Source: JAPLDB01 sp038206355 (GTDB taxonomy: Bacteria; Bacteroidota; Bacteroidia; AKYH767-A; 2013-40CM-41-45). From it: a stretch of DNA of 64,000 bases. The DNA lies in contig JBBRAY010000008.1 of the NCBI GenBank assembly GCA_038206355.1, forward strand, positions 56,147 to 120,146, written 5' to 3'. The translations under genes and the position numbers were made by a program. The stretch's first letter is position 1. Each line of letters begins with the position of its first letter. Under the pieces are notes generated by a model. It was not told the DNA's origin, made no database searches, and saw only the letters and a list, made by a program, of their open reading frames with translations. Positions 26,334 to 36,256 of the stretch are shown here, one piece after another.

Positions 26334-29300
26334 ATGAAAAAATTTTTATCTTCTCTTGCCGGATTGGCTATTTTATGCTTTGCCACATCTGCATCTGCGC
26401 AAATTACTTTTAACAATCAATACGGAGGTCTTTATAATGAAGACGGAAGGTGGATGGAGCAAACTGCAGATAGTGGCTTTATCATGACCGGTGGAACCAC
26501 CACTTATAGTAATGGTCAAAGTGACATCTGGCTGGTGAAAACCGATGCTTACGGAAACCAACAGTGGCAAAAATCGAAAGGCGGAACACAATTTGATTTT
26601 GCCAACATGGTAAAAATTACAAGTGATGGAGGATTCATCATTGCCGGCATAACCAATTCATATGGAGCAGGAGGCAATGACGGCTACCTTGTAAAAACTG
26701 ACGCCAGTGGAAATACGCAATGGACGCAAACCTATGGAGATACCGGATTGCAGGAGATAGAAGCTGTCGTTCAAACCGCTGACGGTGGATATGCTTGTAT
26801 AGGAACCAACAAAACAGGTGGAACAGGTTATTACGACATCTGGCTGTTTAAGACGAATTCTACCGGAGTAATGCAATGGCAACGCAACATTGGCGGAGCG
26901 AGTTTTGAAATCGGAAACTCAATTCAAATTGCACCTGATGGAGGTTTCATCATCGCAGGTCAGTCTTATAGTTATGACAGTACCGGCGCTTTTTATCTTG
27001 GTAAAACTGACGCCAGCGGAATACTTCAATGGCATAAAACATTTACAACAGGGCACCTTTGTGAAGCTCATTATGTTCAAAATGCTCCCGGAGGAGGTTA
27101 TGTGATCATGGGTGATGCCGATACCACCAGCAACGGATTTGGAGACACAGATATCTGGCTTATCAAAACCGATGCTAATGGTGATAGTCTTTGGTCTCGT
27201 TCATACGGTGGCAGTAAGAAAGACGGAGGAAAAACTATCGAACCGACCTCTGATGGAGGATATATCATGGCCGGAATTACCCGTAGCTTTAACCTTATCA
27301 ATCCCGACTATTACGCAGTAAAAACTGACGCCAACGGTATAGTTGAATGGACTCAACACTACGGAACAGCTTACCATGACCACTCCTATCGGGGCAGGGA
27401 AACATCTGATGGCGGTTTTGCATTCTTTGGTTATTATCGCAATCAAAGTAATGCTCTGAATTTTGGTTTGGTAAAAATCGGACCGGGCGGCGGCGTTACC
27501 AAAGACATTGCTGTTGACGTGATACAGTCACCTACCAATATCATTTGTTCAAGTACCGGATCTCCGATAAAATTGCTGATTACAAATTATGGCGGTACAA
27601 ACGAAACAAATATCGTTTGCTATCTCGCAGCAACAGGACCCGGAGGAACAACCATTTATCAGGATACGCTTATTGGATCAGTGGCACCGGGGACGTCAGT
27701 AAGTTTTACTTTCAGTCCGCTCCTTTTTAATTCACTTACTCCGGGAACCTATGACTTAAAAGCCTACACCATCCATCGAAACGGAGATATTTCATATTCA
27801 AACGATACCATTACTTCAACACTGACAGTAATTTCTCCATCAGGTGATCCAACTACTACTTCTGCAATTGCCTGTAGTTCGCCTGCTTCTCTTAGCCTGG
27901 GCGCTGTAGCGGCTGATTCATTATTCTGGTATGCTGCAGCTACCGGCGACAGCATGATCAATAGCGGACCAACATACAATACTCCCTCATTGAACAACAC
28001 CACTACTTTTTATGTGGAAAGTCAGATGGGAAAAGGAAATAAAGTAGGCCCAACAAGTAATTCCATCGGAGCCGGCGGGTACAATGGCGGTACTTTCGGA
28101 TTAAACTTTGACAGTCGTAAAATTTTCAAACTGATTTCTGTGCTGGTTTATGCCAACAGTGCAGGTCCTTGTACCATTGAACTGCGTGATGTTAATAACA
28201 ACCTCCTGCAATCAAAAACATTCACTGTGGCTGTTGGCGCCCAGCGATTGTATCTGAATTTTACCGTCCCTCAGGCCAACAGTCTGAAACTCGTCCTCGG
28301 TGCAGGAAGTGTTCAGTTATTCAGAAATAATAACGGCGCATCTTATACCTATTCCGTTTCACAGACCGTTGAAATCTATAGCCCGACGGCAGGAAACCTG
28401 AACTACTATTATTATTTCTACGATTGGTACGTATTTGTACCGTATGAAAACTGCGTAAGCAACAGAATTCATGCAACTGCAACTATTGGCACAGGAAGCA
28501 CCACTGCTTTTGACGTTACAAGATGCGGAAACGGAACGGTAACACTTACTGCCAATTCATCAGGAACAGTAGAATGGTATAGTGCATCTACAGGTGGAAT
28601 ATTACTTGCCACCGGCACTTCGTATACAACCCCTTCATTAAACGCTACGGAAACGTATTACATTGAAGTTAATGGTTGTACCCCACGTATTGCAGTGCAG
28701 GCAATCATCGAACAGATATCTGCCGATCCGGTTTCTGCTGATGTAAATCGCTGCGGTCCGGGATCTGTTATACTTACTGCAACTGCCGGAAGTCAGCTTT
28801 ATTGGTATGATGCTGCTATCGGCGGAAATCTTGTTGCTACAGGTAGCCCGTTCAACACACCATTTTTAAATTCAACGGTAACTTATTATGTACAGGCAGG
28901 AAGTATCTGCCCGAGTAACCGTATTCCTGTTCAGGCAATCATAAACAGCGCTACTCCTCCTGTCGGAACAGATGTAACCGCATGCGGACCGATTTCCGTT
29001 ATTCTTTCTGCAACTTCCATTAATAATATTTTATGGTTTGATGCTGCTATCGGAGGAACCCAGGTTGGTTCCGGACCTACCCTTCCAACGCCGGTTCTCA
29101 CGGTAAACACAACTTACTATGCTGAAGCACAAAGTACATGTGTAAGTGCCCGAACTCCCGTGAATGCATGGATAACTACTATCAACGATCCGATTGGTGT
29201 TGACGCTACACATTGCGGTCCGGGTGTAATGGTGCTTTCAGCGACTTCAAACAATACTGTGAGCTGGTTTGACGTTGCAGCCGGCGGAGCAGCGATCTCT

Positions 29301-30803
29301 ACAGGAATTAATTTCACTACGCCTTCGCTTTCAGCGACCACCATTTATTATGCAGAAGCTACTGACGGAACCTGTAGCAGCACACGTATTCCGGTAACAG
29401 CTACAATAATTGAAAATCTGCCTCCTGTAACTACCTCAAATTTCAATTGTGGAACAGGAACAGTTACGCTTACTGCAACTGCAAGTGATACCATATACTG
29501 GTATGATGCTGCAATCGGTGGAAATTTAGTCGGAACAGGATCTCCGTTTATTACACCTTCAATATCAACTACCACTACCTATTACGCGCAAACTACACTT
29601 GCTTGTCCAAGCACACGTTCTGCTGTTGATGCAGAGATTGTAAGCACCTCCACTGATCCGGTTACCACTGATGACAACATTTGTGGAAACAATACAGGAA
29701 CCGTTTCTGCAACTGCTGCTGATCCTATAACCTGGTATGATGACCAGGGCAACGTTGTTGGAACAGGCAATTCATTTACTTCTCCCGTACTCACTTCAAC
29801 CACAGTCTATTATGCTTCTGCAGGTACACAATGCCCGAGTCAACAGGTTGCTGCAACAATCAATGTACAAACAGCAAGTGCTGACCCTGTTACCACAAGT
29901 GACAGCGTGTGTACTTCAGGAACGTTGACCCTCAGTGCTACCGCATTAGACCCTATTACGTGGTATGATGACCAGGGAAATGTCGTTGGTACAGGACCGA
30001 CTTTTACGACTCCGGTATTGAATCAAACGACAACATATTATGCTGTTGCAATGGATCATTGCGCGAGTAATCAGGTCGCTGCTTATGCTATTATTAACTC
30101 AGTTAGTGCAGATCCTGTTACCACTGACGGAAGTGTTTGCGGTAACGGAACTGTTACTTTGAATGCCACTGCTGCTGACCTTATCACCTGGTATGATGAC
30201 CAGGGTAATATTGTCGGAACAGGGAGCTCATTTACAACGCCGGTGCTTACTGCTTCAGCAATTTACTATGCAGTTGCCGGAACGCTATGCCCAAGCCAGC
30301 AGGTCGCTGCCAATGCCACAGTCAATACACTTCCATTAGTATCACTCGGTCCTGACACCATCCATACCGGCTCCACATCCTATATGCTCGATGCCGGAGC
30401 AGGATTCGCCTCTTATCTGTGGTCAACAGGAGAAACAACTCAGACTATTAACGTCGTGAGTTTAAGTGATGATTATTGCGTAACCGTTACTGATGGAAAC
30501 AATTGCTCTAACAGTGATTGCGTTTATCTTGATTTCATGGTTGGAATCAGTACAATTTCACAAACAGGAATTGTAACGATAACACCTAATCCTTCGAACG
30601 GTCACTTTTCAATTAATCTTTCATCTGATTCCGATTTTGAGTTGCTCAAAGTTGTTGATGAAGCGGGTCGTTTAATTGTATCAAAAAATGTCTCCGGACT
30701 GAAAAACGATGAATTAAACCTGACCGGTATTTCAGGAGGGGTTTATATCATCCGGTTATTCGGAAAACAGGCTGTTCATACCCAACGAATAATTATCCAG
30801 TAA
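26334..30803 (+). CDS. Giant secreted propeller / Ig-array protein with T9SS type A domain
   Basis: A 1489-residue cell-surface protein. After a signal peptide (LSSLAGLAILCFATSASAQ) comes a beta-propeller (~25-385) of about seven repeats of the form TSDGGFIIAG...DIWLVKTDAYGNQQW, a CARDB-like domain (~390-490), nine Ig-like modules (~495-1360), a final Ig unit (LDAGAGFASYLWSTGETTQ) and a T9SS type A domain (ITPNPSNGHFSIN, GGVYIIRLFGK). Each ~75-residue Ig module has CGxGxVxLxAT, WYDAAIGG, TTYYVxA and CPSNRIPV, with two Cys that probably pair. A ~150-residue domain is inserted in the first module. A TATCTTTA box lies at 26297-26304. No enzymatic domain; adhesion is inferred. Confidence 0.88.
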   Translation: MKKFLSSLAGLAILCFATSASAQITFNNQYGGLYNEDGRWMEQTADSGFIMTGGTTTYSNGQSDIWLVKTDAYGNQQWQKSKGGTQFDFANMVKITSDGGFIIAGITNSYGAGGNDGYLVKTDASGNTQWTQTYGDTGLQEIEAVVQTADGGYACIGTNKTGGTGYYDIWLFKTNSTGVMQWQRNIGGASFEIGNSIQIAPDGGFIIAGQSYSYDSTGAFYLGKTDASGILQWHKTFTTGHLCEAHYVQNAPGGGYVIMGDADTTSNGFGDTDIWLIKTDANGDSLWSRSYGGSKKDGGKTIEPTSDGGYIMAGITRSFNLINPDYYAVKTDANGIVEWTQHYGTAYHDHSYRGRETSDGGFAFFGYYRNQSNALNFGLVKIGPGGGVTKDIAVDVIQSPTNIICSSTGSPIKLLITNYGGTNETNIVCYLAATGPGGTTIYQDTLIGSVAPGTSVSFTFSPLLFNSLTPGTYDLKAYTIHRNGDISYSNDTITSTLTVISPSGDPTTTSAIACSSPASLSLGAVAADSLFWYAAATGDSMINSGPTYNTPSLNNTTTFYVESQMGKGNKVGPTSNSIGAGGYNGGTFGLNFDSRKIFKLISVLVYANSAGPCTIELRDVNNNLLQSKTFTVAVGAQRLYLNFTVPQANSLKLVLGAGSVQLFRNNNGASYTYSVSQTVEIYSPTAGNLNYYYYFYDWYVFVPYENCVSNRIHATATIGTGSTTAFDVTRCGNGTVTLTANSSGTVEWYSASTGGILLATGTSYTTPSLNATETYYIEVNGCTPRIAVQAIIEQISADPVSADVNRCGPGSVILTATAGSQLYWYDAAIGGNLVATGSPFNTPFLNSTVTYYVQAGSICPSNRIPVQAIINSATPPVGTDVTACGPISVILSATSINNILWFDAAIGGTQVGSGPTLPTPVLTVNTTYYAEAQSTCVSARTPVNAWITTINDPIGVDATHCGPGVMVLSATSNNTVSWFDVAAGGAAISTGINFTTPSLSATTIYYAEATDGTCSSTRIPVTATIIENLPPVTTSNFNCGTGTVTLTATASDTIYWYDAAIGGNLVGTGSPFITPSISTTTTYYAQTTLACPSTRSAVDAEIVSTSTDPVTTDDNICGNNTGTVSATAADPITWYDDQGNVVGTGNSFTSPVLTSTTVYYASAGTQCPSQQVAATINVQTASADPVTTSDSVCTSGTLTLSATALDPITWYDDQGNVVGTGPTFTTPVLNQTTTYYAVAMDHCASNQVAAYAIINSVSADPVTTDGSVCGNGTVTLNATAADLITWYDDQGNIVGTGSSFTTPVLTASAIYYAVAGTLCPSQQVAANATVNTLPLVSLGPDTIHTGSTSYMLDAGAGFASYLWSTGETTQTINVVSLSDDYCVTVTDGNNCSNSDCVYLDFMVGISTISQTGIVTITPNPSNGHFSINLSSDSDFELLKVVDEAGRLIVSKNVSGLKNDELNLTGISGGVYIIRLFGKQAVHTQRIIIQ

Positions 30804-30817
30804 CAACGAAACAAACG

Positions 30818-30856
30818 ATAACCCTGTCACATATAAGACAGGGTTATTTTTTCTTA
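30818..30856 (+). terminator. Rho-independent terminator
   Basis: A perfect 11-base stem, ATAACCCTGTC and GACAGGGTTAT, with an 8-base loop and a TTTTTTCTT tract, between the two tandem giant genes. It shows they are separate transcription units at least in part. Confidence 0.88.
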
Positions 30857-30875
30857 TTGAAAAAAATATTATATC

Positions 30876-33800
30876 ATGAATAAAACAACAACGGTCCTCT
30901 TTTTTGCTATTTTCATTTCCCTGAATTCTAACGCACAGATAACATGGGAAAAGCTTTTTGTACAGAGCAACACCGATGTCTTTCGAAGCGTTCAGGAAGT
31001 TCCTTCCGGCGGATACATTGCTGCAGGTTATACCTCCCATTGGAGTGCCAATGATTCCGATGCTTATGTGGTTCGTTTGAATTCAATGGGTGATACCATG
31101 TGGACGCGTACTTTTAATGGCGGGAGAAGGGATGTTTTTTACAAAGTCATCAATACTTCTGACGGCGGATTTGTGATGTGCGGGTATTCAACAAGCTACA
31201 CTATTGACAGCAATGAAGACGCTTATTATATGAAACTCGACGGAAACGGAAATGAGTTATGGCATTTCACATATGGTGGAACACAAAAGGAAAGAGCACA
31301 GGATATCATTCAAACCGCCGATGGTGGTTATGCTATGTGTGGTTATACTAACAGTGGTACCGGAGTTCAGGGTTACAATTCCTTTCTTGTTAAAATGAAT
31401 GCAAATGGTGTTCAACTGTGGAATAAGAAATATGGTGGAAACAATTTTGATGATGCCAATTCATTAAGAGAATTAACAGACGGCGGATTTATTATGGCCG
31501 GACAAACCCAGGTGTACAACCCGGTGAATTTGGCTGGGCAGATTTTCCTTGTCCGAACCAATTCAATTGGAGATACCATCTGGACCAAATCATTCGGAAC
31601 TGATATAGCCGGAAAAAATGAAAATGCAGAAAGTATCCAGATCATCAACAATGGATTTATCATTTGTGGGGCTACTGATTCCTCAGGTAGTGATGACGGT
31701 TACCTCGTTAGAACAGATACCGGTGGGGTAGTCCTGTGGACAAAGAAGTTTGGTGGATCTCAAAATGATGATTTTCACAGGATTGAAAAAACAAACGATG
31801 GTGGTTATATCATGACCGGAACAACACAAAGTAATGCTTCGCTCATATCCGACATATGGCTCTTTAAGACAAATGCGAACGGAGATTCCACGTGGGCAAG
31901 ATACTTCGGCGGTTCCAATCATGATCATGGCTACAGTGGAGTCCAGACTTCCGATGGCGGATACATACTTTGCGGATATACGGCAAGTTATGGCTTTAAC
32001 TACGAAGATGCACTGATTATTAAGACTGACGATACCGGATTAATATACAATCACCTTTTTTATACTACAGTTACCGCTCTGGTAACCCCGGTAAATGGTG
32101 CATGTGGAAGTGCCAATACTACGGTTACGATTACTGTCAGGAATTTTGGTGATACGGCTGTGAGCGTTTTTCCGGATACAGTAATAATTACAGGTGCAAT
32201 TAATCAGACCCTGGCACAAACATTTACCGGAAATATTTCACCTCCTAATTTCACAAATCACACCTTTACTACCACTATAAATACTTCTGCGGGTGGAGTA
32301 TTTAATTTTCATTGCTTTACTTCAAACAACAATGACGTATATCCGGCGATGAACTGGCTGGACGCAACAATAACATTGCTTGCCCTCCCTTCAGCACCGG
32401 TTGCTGTCGGTGACACCACGTGCGGACCCGGATCTGTTACATTAACAACCAACGCATCCGGTACAATTGACTGGTTCAGCGCTTCAACCGGAGGAACATC
32501 ACTGGGATCCGGTTCATCTTATACAACTACAATTTCCAACACCACTACTTTTTATGTACAGGCAAGTAATTCATGCGGTGCAAGTACCCGCACAGCCGTT
32601 ACTGCTTATATGTTTCCGGTAACTGCTTCGCCCACTGTTTTTCCTGATCAGCGATGTGGCCCGGGAAATGTTACGCTAATTGCTTCTTCACCAAATCCGA
32701 TCAGCTGGTGGAGTGCATCAACAGGTGGTACGATGCTGCAGGGGAATATTAGTTCGTATGTAGCTACAGTTTCAACAACGACTACTTTTTATGTGGAAGC
32801 AGGAACAGGAGGAGCATGTCCCAGCAACCGGGTTCCAGTTACAGCTACGGTCAACCCTTTACCTCAGGCATCATTTACCCCTAACGCAATGGCCGTTTGT
32901 CTGGGAGATGATTTCCAGTTTACAAACACCTCTACAGGAGCTGCAGGTTATGCATGGGATTTTGGAGATGCTTCCGGTACTTCATTTATGACAAATCCAA
33001 CTTATACTTATTCGCAGACCGGATCATTCACCGTTCAACTGGTTGCGATAAGCGCACAAACTTGCTATGATACCACTACACTGGTGGTAGGAGTGAATAC
33101 TGCCCCTGTCGTGAGTTTTTCAGTAGCCTCCACTACAGGTTGTGCTCCATATACAGTCACTTTTGCAAACACAACAACAAACGCTGCTAACTATCTCTGG
33201 GATTTTGGTGATGGAATCGGAACGTCAACCCAACAGTATCCGACATATACTTATAATAATGCGGGTACTTATACTGTTTCGCTTGATGCTTCTGTAGGTT
33301 CTTGTGCTGATTCCGAAACGCTCATTGATTACATTTTGGTCAACCCTTCTCCAACAGCTGCCTTTTCTGCAAGCAATACATGCCTTGGAAATATAATTGA
33401 CTTTGTCAATTCTTCCGCTGGAGCAACAGGCTACACATGGGATTTCGGTGATGCGACCGGTAGTTCATCACAGGAAAATCCTTCTTATACTTACCTATCA
33501 CCGAATACATTTCCGGTTACGCTCATCGCTACTGATGGTACCTGTAATGATACACTTACCCAAAACGTAACGGTTTTTGCGCCGCCGCTTTTTGATTTAG
33601 GTCCTGACATTTCTACCAATAGTGTTACTTATTTGCTGGATGCAGGTGCAGGATTTGCCGGATATCTGTGGAATAACGGATCAACCGCACAAATGATAAC
33701 TGCCGATACTAACGGATTATATTGTGTGGTTGTAACGGATGTAAACAACTGCAGCAATTCAGACTGTATATCTATTATACTTGATGCTGCCGGCATAAAT

Positions 33801-34055
33801 GACGTTGCAGCTGAAAATAATTTCATCATCTATCCGAATCCGGCGCATGAGTGGTTTACGGTATTCTCCTCTCAGTCATCCGTTCAATCATCGCCCTTAA
33901 TGAAAATTTATGATGCAGTTGGTCGCGAAGTTTACGCTGGAAAAATTAACACAACCATTTTTAAAATTCAAGCATTGAACTGGCAAAATGGAATATATAC
34001 AGTGGTGGTTTTTTCAGAAAATAATAGTCAACGCAGAAAGCTGATTGTATACTGA
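30876..34055 (+). CDS. Giant secreted propeller / Ig / PKD protein with T9SS type A domain
   Basis: A 1059-residue paralogue of the preceding gene. It has a signal peptide (TTTVLFFAIFISLNSNAQ), the same propeller (~25-385, NTSDGGFVMCGYSTSY, QTADGGYAMCGYTNSG), a CARDB-like stretch (~395-500), two of the cysteine-paired Ig-like modules (~505-665), then three PKD domains (WDFGDASG, WDFGDGIG, WDFGDATG; ~665-905) instead of more Ig modules, the shared LDAGAGFAGYLWNNGSTAQ unit and a T9SS type A domain (IIYPNPAHEWFTVFSS, NGIYTVVVFSEN). The two paralogues share ends but differ in the middle, showing module shuffling. Surface adhesin or matrix protein by inference. Confidence 0.88.
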   Translation: MNKTTTVLFFAIFISLNSNAQITWEKLFVQSNTDVFRSVQEVPSGGYIAAGYTSHWSANDSDAYVVRLNSMGDTMWTRTFNGGRRDVFYKVINTSDGGFVMCGYSTSYTIDSNEDAYYMKLDGNGNELWHFTYGGTQKERAQDIIQTADGGYAMCGYTNSGTGVQGYNSFLVKMNANGVQLWNKKYGGNNFDDANSLRELTDGGFIMAGQTQVYNPVNLAGQIFLVRTNSIGDTIWTKSFGTDIAGKNENAESIQIINNGFIICGATDSSGSDDGYLVRTDTGGVVLWTKKFGGSQNDDFHRIEKTNDGGYIMTGTTQSNASLISDIWLFKTNANGDSTWARYFGGSNHDHGYSGVQTSDGGYILCGYTASYGFNYEDALIIKTDDTGLIYNHLFYTTVTALVTPVNGACGSANTTVTITVRNFGDTAVSVFPDTVIITGAINQTLAQTFTGNISPPNFTNHTFTTTINTSAGGVFNFHCFTSNNNDVYPAMNWLDATITLLALPSAPVAVGDTTCGPGSVTLTTNASGTIDWFSASTGGTSLGSGSSYTTTISNTTTFYVQASNSCGASTRTAVTAYMFPVTASPTVFPDQRCGPGNVTLIASSPNPISWWSASTGGTMLQGNISSYVATVSTTTTFYVEAGTGGACPSNRVPVTATVNPLPQASFTPNAMAVCLGDDFQFTNTSTGAAGYAWDFGDASGTSFMTNPTYTYSQTGSFTVQLVAISAQTCYDTTTLVVGVNTAPVVSFSVASTTGCAPYTVTFANTTTNAANYLWDFGDGIGTSTQQYPTYTYNNAGTYTVSLDASVGSCADSETLIDYILVNPSPTAAFSASNTCLGNIIDFVNSSAGATGYTWDFGDATGSSSQENPSYTYLSPNTFPVTLIATDGTCNDTLTQNVTVFAPPLFDLGPDISTNSVTYLLDAGAGFAGYLWNNGSTAQMITADTNGLYCVVVTDVNNCSNSDCISIILDAAGINDVAAENNFIIYPNPAHEWFTVFSSQSSVQSSPLMKIYDAVGREVYAGKINTTIFKIQALNWQNGIYTVVVFSENNSQRRKLIVY

Positions 34056-34084
34056 GAAAAAAAATACAGAAAGGATAAACATTT

Positions 34085-34777
34085 TCAGGCTTTAACCAGA
34101 CTGAGGATAGATTCAAAAATTATTTTTCCGTCGGTATTGCCAAGTTCATTGTCGGATGCCCTTTCAGGATGAGGCATCATTCCAAATACATTTTTTGTTA
34201 CATTGCATATCCCTGCAATATTTTCCAGAGCACCATTAGGATTACTTACATCAACTACATTTCCATTGCTGTCGCAATACCGGAAAAGAATTTGTGCGTT
34301 ATCCTTCATTGACTGGAGTGTGGCGGGATCAGTAAAATAATTTCCTTCACCATGAGCGATCGGTATTTTCAACGCCCTCGATGTTTCAATGCCTGAAGTG
34401 ATCAGTGATTCGTTATGTTCAGCTTTAACAAAAATATTTCTACAGATAAATTTATGTGAGGTGTTGGCCAGTAAAGCGCCCGGCAGCAATCCCGACTCGC
34501 ATAAAATCTGGAACCCGTTGCAAACGCCAAAAACATAACCGCCTTTGCCGGCAAATTCAATAACCTCTTTCATGATAGGAGAAAAACGAGCGATGGCACC
34601 ACTCCTGAGGTAATCACCATAGGAAAAACCGCCCGGCAACACAATAAAATCACAACCCTGCAAATTGTGATCCTTATGCCACAGTTTAACCACTTGTTGT
34701 TTCATGACCTGCTGAAGCACATAAACCATGTCCTCATCGCAATTGCTTCCGGGAAAAATAACGACACCAAATTTCAT
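34085..34777 (-). CDS. purQ: Phosphoribosylformylglycinamidine synthase subunit PurQ
   Basis: The glutaminase subunit of FGAM synthase in purine synthesis, 230 residues, normal length for stand-alone PurQ. The class I amidotransferase triad is visible: nucleophile Cys86 in YVFGVCNGFQIL, and His/Glu in GMMPHPERASD. FPGSNCDEDM and LPGGFSYGDYLRSGAIAR are strong family motifs. It supplies ammonia to PurL, which is not in this window. Convergent with the giant secreted protein, 29 bases apart. Confidence 0.95.
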   Translation of the reverse strand: MKFGVVIFPGSNCDEDMVYVLQQVMKQQVVKLWHKDHNLQGCDFIVLPGGFSYGDYLRSGAIARFSPIMKEVIEFAGKGGYVFGVCNGFQILCESGLLPGALLANTSHKFICRNIFVKAEHNESLITSGIETSRALKIPIAHGEGNYFTDPATLQSMKDNAQILFRYCDSNGNVVDVSNPNGALENIAGICNVTKNVFGMMPHPERASDNELGNTDGKIIFESILSLVKA

Positions 34778-34824
34778 TGATTCTGATTTTGAAGCGAAGA
34801 TAATAAGACATGTTCAATGATGAT

Positions 34825-34862
34825 CAAAAAAAAGAAGCCGGTACTTTAAAATACAGGCTTCT
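34825..34862 (-). terminator. Rho-independent terminator after the ECF sigma gene
   Basis: Read on the minus strand, an 11-base stem with one mismatch (AGAAGCCTGTA with TACCGGCTTCT) followed by a run of T. It separates the sigma factor from purQ. Confidence 0.8.
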
Positions 34863-34882
34863 ACTAACCATAACTTATCAAA

Positions 34883-35401
34883 TTATTTTCTTCGACCATC
34901 TGCATAAGAACTGAGATTTTTCATCAGTTCCTTCCTTGCATTGTGAATACGTACTTTCACGGTACCGAGAGGAATTTTCAGGGTATCGGCAATCTCTTCA
35001 TATTTATAACCCGTAAAACTCATCATAAATGGTGTACGCAGGTTATCTGAAAGCCTTCCGATAGCAGAATGGATGTCTTTTAAAACCATTGCACCTTCGC
35101 CATCATTACGCGTTGTATTGGTGGCAGAATTCAGGTAATACTGGTTATCGGTGTTGTCATTAAATATCTTACTCTTCATCGCCCTGCGATATTTATTGAT
35201 GAAGATATTTTTCATGATGGTGAACAGCCACCCTTTCAGATTGGTTCCTTCCTGAAATTTTTCCTTATTGGTAAAAGCTTTCAGCATGGTATCCTGAAGA
35301 AGGTCTTCTGCCTCCTCCATATTGTGTGTGAGTTTCAATGCAAATCCGGTTAGTGGCCGGGATTCATCAGAAACTTTTTCATTAAATTCATTTTGTTTCA
35401 T
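34883..35401 (-). CDS. ECF-type RNA polymerase sigma factor
   Basis: A 172-residue sigma-70 family protein with only regions 2 and 4. Region 2 has MEEAEDLLQDTMLKAF and LKGWLFTIMKNIFINKYRR; region 4 has TPFMMSFTGYKYEEIADTL and IPLGTVKVRIHNARKEL, the DNA-binding helix-turn-helix. No anti-sigma gene is adjacent, so it is regulated otherwise or by a distant partner. The start at 35401 (MKQNEF) has AAGGA six bases upstream; another ATG two codons earlier is possible. A TATCTTTA -7-like box is at 35429-35422. Confidence 0.9.
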   Translation of the reverse strand: MKQNEFNEKVSDESRPLTGFALKLTHNMEEAEDLLQDTMLKAFTNKEKFQEGTNLKGWLFTIMKNIFINKYRRAMKSKIFNDNTDNQYYLNSATNTTRNDGEGAMVLKDIHSAIGRLSDNLRTPFMMSFTGYKYEEIADTLKIPLGTVKVRIHNARKELMKNLSSYADGRRK

Positions 35402-35502
35402 AGCCATTCCTTTCTTTGATGTAAAGATAATCAATGTTACAACATCTAAATGTCAATATATTGTTAAGAAAACATGGATTATCAGGGACGATTCATACTT
35501 CG

Positions 35503-35838
35503 TTAGCTAAAAAAACGCCTGGTTAGCACTTTCTGAAATTCTCTCTGAATAATTTTTTCCGCAAGCCGGTAAATGGATTCGTGCGACAAAGCCTCTCTGA
35601 CATCCCTTTCATTGATATCCACCCGGTATAAAATTACCTTGAACAATGCGGGATTTGATTTCCTAACAGGAGTAAGTAGTTCTGTTATTCGAACAGCAAG
35701 TTCTTCAAACAACTTTTCTTTAACTCCTGAAAAATGAAAATCGCCTGCAACATTTCCTAAATCCTTTTTTATCTGCCGGATTGTGAGCCTGATCAGTTCT
35801 TCATCACCACGGAAATTATCGGGAATCAAATCATTCAC
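35503..35838 (-). CDS. Conserved hypothetical protein
   Basis: A 111-residue, mainly helical and charged soluble protein (EELIRLTIRQIKKDLGNV, KEKLFEELAVRITELLTPV, LAEKIIQREFQKVL). No known domain is recognised. It lies 10 bases after the ferredoxin gene on the same strand, so the two are probably co-transcribed. Confidence 0.65.
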   Translation of the reverse strand: MNDLIPDNFRGDEELIRLTIRQIKKDLGNVAGDFHFSGVKEKLFEELAVRITELLTPVRKSNPALFKVILYRVDINERDVREALSHESIYRLAEKIIQREFQKVLTRRFFS

Positions 35839-35848
35839 CGGTTTGAAT

Positions 35849-36163
35849 TTATTTTGAAAAATCCAACTGCAATCTCTTTACCGGCTTGTCAAGAATCAAA
35901 TGCTCGTTCACAATTTCTTCAACATCAGAAAGCTGAACTCCGCCGTAATAAATACCCTCCGGATAAACAACGATACTCGGACCATAGTCGCAGGCATCAA
36001 GGCATCCTGAGCGCTGGGCTCGCATTCGGCCATGCAAGCCTTTTTCCTTCATTGACTTTTTAAAAGCCTTCACGAGCTCCATCCCGCAGGATTCACCACA
36101 GGATTTGCGCTCTCCATCTTTGCGCTCATTGGTGCAGATAAAAACATGCTTTTCAAACTTCAT
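35849..36163 (-). CDS. Thioredoxin-like [2Fe-2S] ferredoxin
   Basis: A 104-residue protein with a thioredoxin-like fold that binds a [2Fe-2S] cluster. The four ligands fit Cys10 (VFICTNER), Cys22 (KSCGESC), Cys54 and Cys58 (SGCLDACDYGPSIVVYPEG), the spacing of the Aquifex-type ferredoxin and the NuoE C-terminal half. An extra Cys26 is present. It acts as a small electron carrier; the partner is not evident from neighbours. Confidence 0.9.
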   Translation of the reverse strand: MKFEKHVFICTNERKDGERKSCGESCGMELVKAFKKSMKEKGLHGRMRAQRSGCLDACDYGPSIVVYPEGIYYGGVQLSDVEEIVNEHLILDKPVKRLQLDFSK

Positions 36164-36202
36164 AGCCGCAAATTACAATTTAGGTTGATGGGATGATAAA
36201 TT

Positions 36203-36234
36203 AAAAGCGGGCAATCATGATGAATGCCCGCTTT
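36203..36234 (-). terminator. Rho-independent terminator after the 1363-residue T9SS protein
   Basis: A perfect 10-base stem AAAGCGGGCA with TGCCCGCTTT, 11-base loop, followed on the minus strand by TTTTAATTT. It closes the transcript of the giant protein at 36257-40348. Confidence 0.85.
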
Positions 36235-36256
36235 ATTATTTTGAACCTGCAAACAG

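Noticed and set aside
28490..30340. Regularly spaced DNA repeats that might suggest a CRISPR array.
   Set aside because: The repeats are codons of Ig-like protein modules (~75 residues) in one open frame, with no short identical repeats or unique spacers and no cas genes nearby.
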